This document shows, in pieces, positions 24,012-45,739 of a stretch of DNA of 64,000 bases (its first letter is position 1; each line of letters begins with the position of its first letter). The translations under genes were made by a program, and so were the position numbers. The stretch covers positions 10,471,860 through 10,535,859 of the forward strand of contig NC_049997.1 in NCBI RefSeq assembly GCF_000003815.2. The letters are read 5' to 3'. The notes beneath the pieces were generated by a model, which saw nothing but the letters and a program-made list of their open reading frames with translations, did not search any database and had not been told where the DNA came from. The stretch is from Branchiostoma floridae (lineage: Eukaryota > Chordata > Leptocardii > Amphioxiformes > Branchiostomatidae).

Positions 24012-24530
24012 CTCTGTCCTGCAAGACGTGTGATAGCTTTCTGAGGGAAACTTGGTATAGGAGCGAGATGCGTCTTTGAGTGACGAGCGCACTGCCGTTA
24101 AGACAAGAGAATAAGAGGACCTCGTATGGCGGTACTCAGAAACTCACGGTCCCGTTCATGATATCCGAGTCCGTAAGGATCTCTACCTCGATGTCAGCTT
24201 CCGATGATCTCTGTACTGCAAGACGTGTGATAGCTTTCTGAGGGAAACTTGGTAGGAGCGCGATGCGTCTTTGAGTGACGAGCGCACTGCCGTTTGGAGG
24301 ACCACGTATGGCGGCACTCAGCCAATCACGGTCCCGTTCACGATATCTGAGTCCGTAAGATTCTCTACCTCGATTTCAGCTTCCGATGATCTCTGTACTG
24401 CAAGACTCGCACTCGCTTTCTGAGGGAAACTTGGTGGTAGAAGCGCGAAGGGTTTTCCGAGGACTTGATCTGACGAGCGCGCTGTAGTTACTGTGGGAGG
24501 ACGACGTACCGAGTCAGTCAGTAACTGACG
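23941..24530 (-). repeat. Tandem triplication covering the GPCR start exon
   Basis: Three units of about 185 bp (23941-24137, 24138-24320, 24321-24530) share 'cggtcccgttca(c/t)gatatc', 'tgcaaga', 'gctttctgagggaaacttgg' and 'tgacgagcgc'. Unit 1 contains the real start codon. Units 2 and 3 retain the following codons (EADIEVE, DSDI, NGTV) but the ATG is replaced by a 4-base-longer 'gatgatctctg' version. The block is GC-rich and probably transcribed 5' UTR or promoter. Confidence 0.8.
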
Positions 24531-24878
24531 CCTCCTCCGGGAGTAAGTCTCTCAAGAACCCTCATCAGCAGCTACACAAAGGTTGTAGATTGACAAGGGA
24601 CCCGGCAGAGGATCGCCAACCAATTAGCGAATCCGCAACATATGACGCGCCGCCTGGAACTAATACATGAGGGGTGCGGAAGAAGGGCGATGCGGGTTGT
24701 AGTGGGCGCGTGTATGACGGGATGAAGACGGTTTTTCTAAAGGCCGCTCTTCAAAGTGATGCTAACAAGAAGGAAACTTCAATGAATGACGCCGAGAGAA
24801 CATCGCGACATTCTTTTTATGCGCGGCCCATATGGGAAAACGCCTGTCCACAGCGCAATGTTACGACGCTTGTTGCGT

Positions 24879-24960
24879 AGGCCGGTTTGAATTCATTGCA
24901 TGGATGACATCCACTCGCACATAAATTTTCATCCGTTTCTAAAGAAAAGTATTCGCTGTA
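24879..24960 (+). mobile_element. Terminal arm of the GGATGACAT repeat family
   Basis: 'taggccggtttgaattcatt' then 'gcatggatgacatccactcg' and 'cataaattttcatccgtttc' matches the arm at 10101-10175. Solo end, between the amine GPCR and transporter A. Confidence 0.55.
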
Positions 24961-25129
24961 AATCGTGCAAAGTAGCTTTAAAATTAAAATATCCCTTAAA
25001 TGAAAAAAAGATATTATCCTTCGACAGAACTACAACTGCTATAGCTCAGCACTTACAGAACTCTCTCTCGCACACTGGCTCAGAGACGACATTATGTATG
25101 CAAATTTATGCAGATCTTACACCCTTTCC

Positions 25130-25495
25130 CTCTATCTACAGATCCCCAGTCTTCAGGGACTGGTTTCCTCTTTGCCGTGGGGCCATTTCTGGTCGTAAGA
25201 CTCGGTCAAGCAACAGACTGCAGACTCTCAGAGCTAACACCACTCGATTAACGAAAAGTCTGATCTACCACATGGTGCCCCTACTTAATGATGTCATTGT
25301 ATAGATAGATATTTTTAACTTGCGACATTGTGTAAATATTTTTACTTAATGATGACTTTGTGTAAATAGTTTTAACAGTTTTTAATCCCGCAATCGTAAA
25401 CTAGTCCGCCAATTTAGCCTTAGGGATGCATACAGAGGCTTGTACATTCAAGTTGTTTGATTGAATAAACCAGTCATCATCATCATCATCGATAT
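25130..25495 (+). mobile_element. Probable retrotransposon 3' end with (CAT)n tail
   Basis: A frame to 25304 ends SLIYHMVPLLNDVIV and includes FRDWFPLCRG and RANTTRLTKS, the style of LINE ORF2 C-termini in this genome. It is followed by AATAAA (25465) and a (cat)n tail at 25474-25490. Clade uncertain and the fragment is short. Confidence 0.4.
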
Positions 25496-26115
25496 CGAAA
25501 AACGGATATTGATGATGTCATAGTAGTACATTTCGAAGAAGAAGACATGAAAGACTATTTTTGAAGGTGAAGCTTAGAGTCATGACTTGAATAGTGTTTG
25601 TTGTAATTTTTTGTAGAGGTTTTCTCTAAAGGTTCGGGCATTGCAGATATTGGTGAGCGTTTTTATAAATATCTGTTACGACGGTGTACCCGTTGAAACC
25701 AAAAGAGGGCTAACGAGGGCGTTTTGTTACATTACATGATATGAGAAACTATAAACTGAGTCTTGAGTGAGTCTGAAGAAAAGCGTGTACAATGTAGCAT
25801 TATGATGTTTAATACATGTCAACTTGGAGATCTGTTTAATATAGATTTTTAATATAGATTCTAGATTTTGAACAAATAATGTTAGATGTAGTTTTATCTA
25901 AGACAACTTATGTGTGTTATGATGTAACGGTTACTGGTGTGATATTGTGCAATTTGTTCATAATTTCTACATTGTGATAGCAGCAGCCTCTCTCACGACT
26001 TAAACTCCGTAAATTTGGTCATACATTTGCATATCAAGGACCTGCCTTTTTTGGAATAGTACGATATTCTAAAAAAAAAACAAGTTTTCGTTTTCCTGTG
26101 GCATTTCCACAAGCA

Positions 26116-35225
<9,110 letters not shown>

Positions 35226-35269
35226 TGTCGGGCTGCAGTGGTAGCTGAGAACACGGAAGAAACACAAAG

Positions 35270-35424
35270 GGGTTACCGGTACTGGAAATTCAGGTCCATG
35301 CCCGGTTCAAGTCCATATAATCGGGTCCAGGTCCGTATGATCCAGGTCCATATGATCAGGTCCAACTCAAAACTCAAACTTGAACCTGTGAAAACTTTTG
35401 AATGGGTGATATTAAAAATGTCTA
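35270..35424. mobile_element. Truncated hAT-like MITE (GGTACCGGTAC family)
   Basis: 'ggttaccggtactggaaatt' with 'caggtccatgcccggttc' and repeated 'ggtccaggtccgta' matches the left half of 19138-19566. It ends where the GGATGACAT fold-back begins, about 45 bp upstream of the transporter A start codon. Confidence 0.65.
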
Positions 35425-35870
35425 TGAGCCCCCGCGGATTTGATTATATGGATGACATACGCTAGCATCGTTCATCAATTTTCGTCTGTTTTAAAAAAAG
35501 GTTTGTAGTAATACACCGCCATGGATTTTTTTACAAGACCCTCTTTGCCCCTGTCCTCCCCAAATAAATAACGTACAGTCCCTTACGTCTTCTTTGGCTT
35601 TGGAAGACTTCGTTCTGGGCTCGCAAAGGCTTTTTCAACTTCCTTGTATTGGCACACAAGGCAGTCAGTTACAACATACATGTAAACCTTACAGAGAGGT
35701 CATACTAGTCATATTGTCATACTAATCTTTTCATTACGGTACAACAATTCTACGGCACTTGTATCCGGTTTCCATTTTGCAGCGCCTTGCGCGGTGTATG
35801 GCTAAAAGCCTATTGAAAATTGATGAACGAGCTAGCGAATGTCATCCATATATAAAATCAGCGAGGCCTC
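35425..35870. mobile_element. GGATGACAT family fold-back with both arms
   Basis: Left arm 'ttgattatatggatgacata' with 'cgctagcatcgttcatcaat' and right arm 'attgatgaacgagctagcga' with 'atgtcatccatatataaaat' form an inverted repeat of about 50 bp. This is the only copy in the window with two arms and defines the family limits. Confidence 0.75.
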
Positions 35871-36917
35871 ATGCGGTAAACTGAGAACGGGGCTCAGCTT
35901 TGGATAGTGTCCAACCATTCAAGCCTCAATCGATTTGTCATGTTACGCAATGCCTTACGTCATGGCAACAACACGTTATCTGATACGTGTGACGCGGGTT
36001 CAAAGGTCAATCCGGTCAACCAAAAAGTAGGTCACGGCAGCAGCAAGGGAATCATTGATGAATTAAATGTAACCACGATGATCTAAACCCAGCTGACGTT
36101 ATGGTGTCACACTGCTCTCAGTCCCTCTACATGTCCAGTATCGCATATCTGTCCTCACTAATGTTCTTACTGTATCGTATGATGCAACGTTTTACCGATG
36201 CCCACGGGGATGACCTGAATGCGACCATCTGTAGAATTTCTGACCCTCACGCCCAAACCTTAGTCCTACTGTCGCCACACAGAATGGCAGTTGTACACAA
36301 AACCGTAGTCAGGAAAACTGAACATCACCGAAGAGAACACCTTACACTAGCGGCATACCTGTTAGTAGAACATACCTGTGTGGACGGGCAGGTTGACAGG
36401 AGGGCAAAACTGATGACTTAGCGGGTTCATGCTCCTGGTACGTTACAGGCAGATGTCATCAACCGAGGCAAATATTTGTTTGCGCATGCGGGTTGGATGC
36501 CATGACGGCGGTACCTAGGGCGCTCGCGGTTTTAATTTTGAAGTATCATTGCTCGTTTGTGTGTTTTGTGTATGTAGTTAAGTTGAAAAGTCACATTTAG
36601 GCTAAATGTCACAATTCCACAAAAGGGCCCCCCGACCGGAACGAAAATTAGTCGATATAATGACAATGACAATGAAGTTTATTGCATATAGAAGACAACA
36701 AAGACACAAAACGGACCAAAACAATTCAACAGCATGCATGCCTTGTGCACATTTACTGGGGGTAAATTTTAATTCTTTGTTACCGCAAATAGTTCGGCTG
36801 AGCCATGGGTAGGAAATGTGACGTAGGCCTTACCAGTACAGCGCACTTTGGCACTGCTAACCCAATCTCAGTTTGGTAAACTGAGAAACAACCGCGCGAT
36901 GCTAACAAAATAACAAC

Positions 36918-37575
36918 CAAGGCTAAACAGACATTGGGAGTAATCAAATTCAACTTGTGGGCATGCCCAACCAGGGTAAAATCACTTGCATACACGTCAC
37001 TAGTAAGACCTAACCTTGAATATGCCGCTACAGTATGGGACCCGTATACAAAGAAAGACAAAGATAAACTTGAAAGGGTACAGAACCAAGCTGCCCGATT
37101 CTGCACAAACAACTATAACAGGGATTCTAGTGTTACCAAAATGAAAACAGATTTGCAGTGGATGTCACTTGAAGACAGAAGGAAAATGTCCAGACTTTCC
37201 ATGATGTACAAAATGACCAATAAACTGGTGGACGTACCAACGGATAAGTATCTAATACCAGCTCAAAAAAGAACAAGAAACAGTCATGCCTTCAAATACC
37301 AGAGTTACCAACCTAGGATTGATGTGTTCAAAAATTCGTACTTTCCCAGAACTATCGTAGAGTGGAACTTGTTATCACCAAGTACAGTAGGGGCATCTTC
37401 TCTCGGTAGTTTTAAAGAACGCTTGCAGATAGATGTGCAAAAGTCAGGGGTAACGAGTCGTTCGGTACCGGTGTAATATAACCAGCTGCTGCCGCGCCGC
37501 GTGCCTGCAAATTAAGCTGGTGTGATACGCCGAACGGCGGTTATACCGGCTATATAGATACAGATACAGATGCCT
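36918..37575 (+). mobile_element. Non-LTR retrotransposon 3' fragment (CR1/L2-type RT C-terminus)
   Basis: A plus-strand frame to 37476 encodes KAKQTLGVIKFNLW, SLVRPNLEYAATVWDPYTKK, VQNQAARFC, and SYFPRTIVEWNLLSP, the classic end of LINE reverse transcriptases of the CR1/Jockey group. It is followed by a 3' UTR 'gaacggcggttataccggct' and a (gatata/gataca) tail near 37555-37572. 5'-truncated. Absent from the matching flank of transporter B (near 46240), so it inserted after the tandem duplication. Confidence 0.9.
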
Positions 37576-37875
37576 GAAGACATAAAAACAATGAAGGTGT
37601 TTTGTGTTACATGTACCGAAGTCAGGTGGGTTCAAAGTTCATTCAACCAGAACAACAAACAAAGATCGATAAAAATAGGTTATCCTGAGGTCAAACAGAG
37701 GACGGGCTGTTAAAAATAGGTCAACTAGTTAGGTACAACCACTTCGGGTCAACAGACGACAAACTGTTCAAAACACAACGGCTGGTTTTGGAAGAAACAG
37801 CCCGGCATTATATACTAATATTATTAATAGTAGACAGCCTGAGCCCCGGCCCGGGGATTTTAACATAGTTTTACT

Positions 37876-37963
37876 ATCCAAGCAGAGGTTGATTCGCGTT
37901 CCTGCGCTCCTCTTTTTCCGACTACTACTATATCTACGCGACTCAACCTCTGCTTGGAGATGG
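37876..37963. repeat. Short fold-back, arms CCAAGCAGAGGTTGA
   Basis: 'ccaagcagaggttgattcgc' and 'cgcgactcaacctctgcttg' are inverted, spaced by about 50 bp. The 'ctctgcttgga' arm end also occurs near 7936 and 17940. Confidence 0.6.
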
Positions 37964-37974
37964 AGAGTACAATA

Positions 37975-38197
37975 CTGTAAATGCATTTAAGTTCGCGGGG
38001 ATTTAATTTCGCGGTAGCGGGAAAAGGGACTTTTCGCGGTGGATTTAAGTTCGCGGTAACACCATAGACTGCAGCCTATAGCTAATACCATAATAGAAAA
38101 ACGTTCGCGGTGGATTTAAGTTCGCGGTTAAGTGGTCACCGCGAAAACCGCGAACATCAATCCACCGCGAACATTTTTTTTTCTTCTGCATTTACAG
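37975..38197. mobile_element. MITE, TIR CTGTAAATGCA, TA target duplication
   Basis: 223 bp. Ends CTGTAAATGCATTTAAG and TGCATTTACAG are flanked by TA (37973-37974, 38198-38199). Interior has several 'ttcgcggtggatttaagttc' direct repeats and inverse 'accgcgaac'. TA duplications suggest a Tc1/mariner-type source. Confidence 0.8.
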
Positions 38198-38452
38198 TAT
38201 TTTGTGAACGAGCAAGTAGGGAAGTCTCAGTAAACTATAAATAGGACGAATATGGTGTCTGCAGTGTGGTGATGTAAGGTATTGACATATTCAACATAAT
38301 GTAATGTGTTGCATGAGATATCATTGTATGGGTGTCCAGGTAAATAATACGGATAAGTAAGATAACTTCATGCTATTGGTCCTAAGTGGGGACCTCAAAA
38401 AATGAACCAAACAAGCACGACAACCAATAAAGACTGTATTTCCACTTCCCTA

Positions 38453-38458
38453 TTTATT
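38453..38458 (-). terminator. Possible polyadenylation signal of transporter B
   Basis: AATAAA on the minus strand (tttatt on plus), about 125 bp past the stop codon of transporter B. Motif-only evidence. Confidence 0.35.
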
Positions 38459-38583
38459 TTCAGATTATGAGCCGCCACATAATACAGGTACCTAACAGCA
38501 GTATTTCCTTTAGCCCTCAGTACCTACCTTTTCATAAAATAGTATCTTCTATGAAAAGTTCTCCTGTGGCACTTTTTTAATGA

Positions 38584-41500
38584 TTACACCACTGATTCTT
38601 TACAATCTAAAAGTACAGACAAGTCTAGTTCTGAAGACAAAAGTTTGTCTCCTTCCTGTAATCCTTCTGGCCTTGAAGACTCCTCAGGTAGAAGAACTTT
38701 TCCGTTCACGTTGGACAGGCTTCCGTTTCTCTGGGTCTCGTCAGGCTGGGAGTTTCTTGAAAGTTTTCTGTCGAAAGTAGAAGGCAACAAATTTAGCGTA
38801 CGTTCATCTCAGCAGAACACAGGCCTGCAATCTTCGATTGATACAGGTCCCATAGTCTTTTCGAGAGTGCAGTGGCAGTGGATTGTGGTCCTTCCAGCTT
38901 TTTGCCTGTCCAACCGATGTGAGGTATATTTACACTTAAGTGGAGTGTAGCGCTGTAAGTTGTAAACAGTTGTTATGTAGACCGCTCTTTAAATATATCC
39001 AGAAGGGATTTACTCCTAGGGCCTCCACCATTGATCTACTAGTATCTCGTTGTGCATACACAGTTGGAACCACGATCCCCTTATTGCCCAATCAAGTGAT
39101 CATCAGGTAGAATTTGAGTCAGCTGAAGCAGCACAGATCAAGATAAACAAGAGAAAGGAAAAACATGAATTCTAACCGTTTATTGATGGCCTCTGTAATT
39201 TCTTTCCGCCTGTCCTCAGTGATGGGATATCTCCATGCAAACACCACACCGATGAAGGTCAGGACTGACGTAAACGTCGACGCCAGAATCCGCAAGGCGC
39301 TTCCCACCGTGTCAGGCTGAGTACAAGATCCTACTTTGTAGCCTCCGATTCTGCAGCGGAAAAATAAGGCAGGTTCACGATTCGCAAATACGCACGCGCA
39401 ATGACAAAGAAAAAGGCCCCTGACTTGAAAACAGTCCTTGTCTCGGTCATGCTTCATACATGAGCATTGCAATGTCCAGACGCGTTTTGTTTTGTCTCGT
39501 TTTTTTTTTGTTGCTTTTACCCACCACCTACTCATTGTGAAAGGAAAATTCTGTCTTTACATCACGAGAGACCCAAGGATCGTACATCGTTATGTCATGG
39601 TAGTAAAGGAAAGAAATGGACAATAGCATGAAGAGTTTGACGTTATAGAATTGTTGACAGTCTTCTTCAGAACGACTGACCCCGTACTCCCTGACACGTG
39701 ACCCGGGACACGTGAACGTGTAACCCTGTGTTCCCCAGAATATCTGACATTTTCCTTTCATCCGTTTTTTATCGACCGACCTTTACACCAACATCTGCTT
39801 GGAGAGTACTGATCCCGCACCCAAGGGAACTTTAACTTTACTCCGGGTACGTAGTCATATCTTCCTCAGAACGACTGACCCCGTAGCTCTGAACATAGCT
39901 CATGATCAAATGTACAAAACTGAAAATTATCATCAGTATATCAGCAGTACTCACTCCAGGCCGATGGTTGCCATGATCAGTCCCACGGTGATGGCAAGAC
40001 TTTTAGTGGACAAGAAGATGGCGACGAAGGGAGTGTCCAGTCTTTCACCGGTCTGTAGGCAGCAGTCCTCTGTTATGTCACTGACAATCAACCTGTGTGA
40101 ATTTGTGTTTTTTAAAGGTTCCCTAATGTCAGCAAGGCCAAATAGAGCGCATGCGAAGAGCTAAGATGCATCTAGCCGGTGAGACAGTCAGACAAAGAAG
40201 ATTGAGATTTGTCGGACATGGCGATATGGCGCCTATATGACGAAAGAGCAGCAAAAACAGCTAAATCATGGACACAGTTGAAGTACGCCTAAAATTACAC
40301 TAAGAGTATTTAGACGAACCATCTTAAATGACGGAAGAGAAATGGGTCTGAACAGTATGGAAAGCATGGCAGGCAGTAGCTGCTCAAGACCGCACCCTAT
40401 GGAGAAAATACGCTCACCGAGTTGACCAATTCAACAGTGTTGTAGGGGGGTCTATTATCTAAGGTAAGGTATAAAAATGCGACAACTCACCATGGTATAA
40501 AGTTTTGTGCAAGAACTGTGACCCCTAAAGCGATGACAACAGCAAAAACAGCCAAACTTCCCTTTGGTACAAACTGAAAACCAATGTATATCGGGATTGC
40601 AGCCTACAAGGAAAATAAGAACAGTTAGTTTTTTTTCAGCTCAACAGCTGATCTTCGGGATGTTTCAGTGCATGCATGCAAACTTCAATGTATAGGGTGG
40701 ACTTTTCCAGGTTGAACCAAACATCCTGCGATGTAGTATACATTATATAAAAGTAGAGTATTGAGTTTCAGGGCCTTACCAGCTGAAAGCAAATGTAGGA
40801 AGTCTTCCTTCCCAGTTTGGACACGACCCAAGCAATGACGGGCATGGCTGCCGCTGATGCCACCTGTAGGAAAGAACGTAATATCAGTGTTATGAAATCT
40901 CAAAATTTTCTGCAAACTCGGCAAAATATGATAGAGAGGCTGTGTGGCAAGTCATTTTCTATGTCAAGCAACTATGTACAGGCGGGGGACGTCATAGGCT
41001 TGCTGCAACCTTCGTCCATTTGGGCAAGTCCAATTTTACCTTTTTGTGCGGATTGCACCTGATAAAGAAGCCATTCTACCAAAGTAGATGAACTATGATA
41101 GAGACTACCTTTAGATTCAGGAATTATTATTCTAGGAAAGCGGGGACCGCCCAGAAACAAGATTGTAACCGACGGACATAAGTGCGTTGGCTTCTCCATC
41201 GATCTAAACCAACTTTTGTTCATTTTGGTGAATGTAATTCTATCTTTGTGTAATAACAGTATGTTATAGAATAAATTCCACCAACACCGATGAACGTATA
41301 CTATTATATTGACTACTTTTATATTAAGTAGTAACTATCATAGTTTGAGAAAGCAGTCACTGCCTAGAAACAAGATTGTTGAAATGAATGGAAATAAGAA
41401 GGCTTTCAAAGCAAGGCAACCTCCAATTTGTCACAAAAACAACAATCATCAAAAATTTTGTTTCTCACCATCATAGCTAAGATGACGTTCTCTATCTGAT

Positions 41501-44500
41501 CTTCCAGGTCCAGACTGTACTGTACGTATAGGGCGATGCCCCCATGTCCTATCTGAAAATAAGAGTGCAAAGTAAAAATGTGGGCCAAAATCATCCTTTC
41601 AGAGTAAGTGACAGATCAAGTGGACAAAACAATTCCTTATTCACAACCTGGGTAAAAAAATCACAGCTGTCTGTTACCATCCTCAGGGCAGTGACAACTG
41701 GCCCTATTCCACTTTGCAGCTAGCTATGGCTGTCGCTGCTCGCAATAAGTTTGGGACTGCATTGTTAGCAGCGACACCTAGCTGTAGTGCGAAATAGAAA
41801 CAGTCAGCATACCATAAATGTTATGTTCATTCTGGCGCCATCTTGTTTTGGGGGTCAAACTTTGGGGTCACACTCACAGGGCTGGGAGCTCTCTGATTGG
41901 CCAGAAGGATGTTTCCAGAAATTGAGACATTCTGGACTTTGTATTGCCCTGAGGAATGCGAAAGATGGTATTCACTTGTATTCAGATTTAATAGAATCTG
42001 ATTTGAATTTCACAGTGAATATGATATCGATAAGATGGCTGGGAGTTGTAAATTCTCATCAGGCAAATGAATGCGCAGACAATCCTTCATATAAAAATGA
42101 ATTGATACTATAATACTCACAGAAACAGGTATTTGTATAAAGAAATATGCCAGAAGAAAATAGACGTTGGGGCGAAATGTCAATACAATCTTCGCCGTCT
42201 TGAACATGTTCTGGTCACGTTTTCCTCCGGATGTCGCCGAAATATCTAGAACAACAAGTTGAAGAAACCGTCGACTAGCAGGTATTTCGAAACTTAGTGC
42301 AGTTAAATATGGAAAAGAGGAAAGTTTTAGAGGATCCCAACAAGTAGTGACATGTATCCTACTCCAAAACGTTGGGTTTTTGTAACTTTGATTTGAGCAT
42401 CAGACAACTCATCTCTAAAATCAATCAACTTATTATTACTTAATCTTTCGTATTCTTAGTCAAAATACATATGTCAACTACATTTCAAAGTAACACTCTT
42501 TTCTAGCGATAGCAATGTGTAATGATAAACACCATTGTTAGTTCACCCGTAAAACCGTATTTGTACCTTTTCTCTCTGTCGTTCCAAAGACTACCGCTGA
42601 CAAACACAACAGAAGAAGACCACACACAGCTGCTGAGGAGATTATGTAGCCGGTTCGCTGTAGAAACGTAATCAAACATTAAAAAACTTGCTTTGGCAAA
42701 AAAAACATTCCACATATTTAAGAAAATGTATCCAATGTAGATCAAGAAGGTAGGGGGTTAAACAATTCCCTCCGAAGAAATAGGGAAAACATTGAGATGT
42801 TACAGTACTAGGTAATCAACAAAAGGGTGTGATAGATACATCAGGGCGCACCAACATTGTCTCCACTGGGACGAGGGGCGATATAGACTTCCAACAACCT
42901 TTGACCCATTGATGACATCAGACGTGATTTAAGTCACGTGTCCTGGGCAATTGGGTTGATTTATTTGGAAATTCCTGAAGGTGTGCGTTGACTTACCGTC
43001 ATCTGTAAAGAAACTCCGTCCACAGAACTGTTGGTGCTGCTGTTAGCGCTGTAGGTCATGTTGTCACAGGAGTCGTGCTCGGAGCGTCTGAAAGACGCCA
43101 GGGTTTGTCCGTGCATTACTATTCCCCCTACCACTCCTACAATTGCCAGCAATGCCCCTGAAAAGGAAGGGTAATACGTTGTTCTCAGAGGGGCATTACG
43201 AAATCTTACGCTCATGTAAGTACCATACTGTCTTACGCCCATCATCACGCCTATCAGAAGAAGAAACCAAGAAAAGAGGAAAAGACATGATGAAAAGTAA
43301 TACATAATAGAATTTTCCATCAGCATTGCAATATGCAGTTTGCCATCCTACGGCTGCACAATAGAAACAATAAAACAACCAGTGTTTCCTCGACTTTATT
43401 AACAATTACCCTGCTCAAATGTCGCCCTACTACACACTAACTGTACCCCACACGTACATTTAAGTTTGCTTCCTTCATTCCTTAGCCTGGGTATACCATC
43501 CGTATTCTACCGGGCTCCTTACACTCGCTAGGTAGCGAGGGTAAGGAGCCCGGTAGAATACGGATAGCGAGGGTAAGGAGCCCGGTAGAATACGGATAGC
43601 GAGGGTAAGGGGCCCGGTAGAATACGGATGGTACCCAGGCTCTCATTCCTAGTATCCCTTTGGTAAATGTAGTACTTACTGTACTGCATGGCCGAGTCTC
43701 TCTCAGAGCTGTCCTCGCTCAGAAACATCACGAACGTGCGATATGAAATTGAAAAGCCCTGAAATAAAAGCTCAATGTTATTCTCAAATGCAAAGATTGT
43801 AATGTTGCAAAGCATAGTCTGTGGAAATTTTGTTTTCAAAATGAAATCAATTACCTGCTTACGTACCAAAAATAAATGTTAAGTTTCGCTGCACTGTTCA
43901 AAACAAAAGCTCAACAGAGTCTGCAAATGAGGCTCTTGACTTACCGAAAAGGCGAGCACCAGCAAAATGTACAGTATGATGTACCAGGCCAGCTTTCCTC
44001 CCGTCCCAACATCCGGGACATACCAGACCAACGCGTTCGTTACAATCAGAAACAGAGTTGATATTACGATCCTGGGAAATAAGGAAGACACTTTCATTGC
44101 TAGCTGTTAGGAAATCTGCTATTGTGAATCTGTTGTTTGAAGTTGCTGCCTCGAACACTGCACATACTGTAAAATACATAAATATAACAATGACTTATAA
44201 CCTTTTATCGCAGCAAACCTAATACTATGTAAAATGTCGGGGCTCAAGTTCGACATAAGAGCGACATTAAGTTCGACATAAGAGCGGTGAAGGATCTTCC
44301 ACCAAAGCTCCTTGGAGCAACCGAAAATTATAGGTGATCTTTTTGCTTTGTGTTGAACAAAAGTATCAGGCCTTTATCATAACCAACACAGATATATATA
44401 AGCGTCCATGCAAAATCTCATTTGTACGTTACCATGGTTTTATCTTCCCCCATCGTGTGTTCGTCCTGTCAATCATCGGGCCCAGGAAGACATTGCATAG

Positions 44501-44882
44501 GATGTCCACTACCCTACTGCCGAAAATGATTGACGCTGCAAATAAAGGTGGCATCTGGAATAGAACATAATTTATTACGTACATAGTACATGTATACAGT
44601 ATATATGTAAGGCGTTGAGTAAGCAAGGTGACTCAATTCGCGGATAGGAATGAGAGTATACGACGAAATATTCCAATACACACATGTAGCATGGTGTATT
44701 TGCGAAAATATTGATATCAAGCAGATGATACTGTACGAGTTTACCTGCGCCACATCCACCAGAAAGATGCTGGTGTACGCCCCGAATACGACCCATAGGA
44801 TCTCACCACCAACGCCCCCGAAAGCGTAACACAACTTCGCCACGACAGACAGGGGGTTCGTTGTCTTGGCAAGATCGGCCAT
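38584..44882 (-). CDS. MFS_2/GPH-type transporter, tandem copy B, 13 exons, 539 aa
   Basis: Same role and fold as copy A: polytopic membrane symporter of the MelB/MFSD2-related GPH branch, substrate unknown. Exons: 44745-44882, 44433-44554, 43945-44071, 43680-43758, 42997-43157, 42567-42657, 42121-42245, 41469-41552, 40780-40863, 40491-40603, 39955-40092, 39177-39350, 38584-38767. Lengths 138,122,127,79,161,91,125,84,84,113,138,174,184 equal copy A exactly, and the frame is open for 539 codons. Start MADLAKTTNPLSVV; TM2 SRVVDILCNVFLGPMID with RTNTRWGKIKPW; Asp63 kept and Asn67 at the second MelB cation-site position; glycosylatable loop NMTYSANSSTNSS; tail KLSRNSQPDETQRN ending ESVV. The ESVV ending resembles a PDZ ligand (x-S/T-x-V is the class I pattern: S-V-V), shared with copy A. 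Introns are shorter than in A. Confidence 0.9.
40150..40470 (+). mobile_element. Degraded non-LTR RT tail in transporter B intron 10
   Basis: Plus-strand pieces in shifting frames read TVRQRRLRFVGHGD and AQDRTLWRKYAHR, typical of LINE C-termini, ending in 'ctattatctaaggtaaggt'. Several stops and frameshifts. Same tail type as 28795-28930 but in a different intron, so an independent insertion. Confidence 0.6.
43484..43641. mobile_element. Palindromic element with triplicated arm
   Basis: Left arm 'agcctgggtataccatccgt' with 'attctaccgggctcctta'; the right side has three direct copies of 'gagggtaagg(a/g)gcccggtaga' with 'atacggat' and ends 'ggtacccaggct'. About 39 bp from the donor of transporter B exon 4. 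Confidence 0.75.
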
Positions 44883-45560
44883 GGTCGAGCTGCAGTGGTA
44901 ACTGAGAACATGGAAGAAACACAGAGTTCAGTAATACAAGACACGGCAATACGACTTCGAGATTTCTAAATCAGGCAGTTGCAAGATCCTGCAACTGGAT
45001 ATGATTCGGAGATTATTTCCGAACTTTTGGAATACTAGTACATAACTGAGAAGATAACTGACCAATACGTAAAGCACCCCTTCTTTTTGCTTAATATTCA
45101 AAAGAAAATCAAGTATGTACGTCTAAGGTCCTTCTGTTGCACGGCAGCCAGTTGTCACCTACGCAACGATACCAAATCATGGCCCTCCTTGCGCCGTTTC
45201 TTACTTCTTTAGAATAATGCGTTCTACTATGACCTGCTGTTCGACTGATTGTTTACCTGCTTGTTATATGGGTTGAAAGGTCACCAGCTCAACCAAAAAG
45301 TAGGTCACAACAGTGGTAAGGACTTGATGAATTGAATGTTACGATTTTCAAGAAAACCATCTAAACCTAGTTGAAGTTATGATATCTTTGCATTCCCAGT
45401 ATCACGTATCTGTCTTTACTCGTCCTTGTTTGTATACGGACACCCACTTGACTGAACTGAATGCGAACATCTGTAGAATTGCTGATCCTCACGTTACACC
45501 ATTGCTTCTGCTGTAGTCAGAAAACGACTTGCCGTTGAAACGTTCACAAAAAGCTTAGGC

Positions 45561-45735
45561 AGTGGACCGATCCTGTCGAACGGCATATCGAACAAATAGA
45601 ACCCCCTATAGCTATTCTATTTCGAACACCTCCGTCAAAAATTGCCACAGTGGGACAGAAATGGCTATTTTTGACGGAGGTGTTCGAAATAGAACCATGA
45701 TCGAACAGAGGGCGGGATTTTGGGATCGGTCCATT
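45561..45735 (+). mobile_element. MITE copy 3, TIR TGGACCGATCC
   Basis: 'tggaccgatcctgtcgaacg' to 'gggatcggtccatt', with inner 'ccgtcaaaaattgcc' and 'tttttgacggaggtgttcga' arms, matching 3441-3612 almost base for base. Inserted in the 5' flank of transporter B at a site empty in the homologous flank of copy A (near 36310). Confidence 0.85.
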
Positions 45736-45739
45736 CCGC

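Noticed and set aside
24674..24880. Short frame upstream of the amine receptor
   Set aside because: No family resemblance and no partner exon. Probably chance in a GC-richer promoter region.
36101..36421. Plus-strand 106-codon frame upstream of transporter A
   Set aside because: The homologous flank of transporter B (about 45370-45550) does not keep the frame, so it is not conserved coding sequence.
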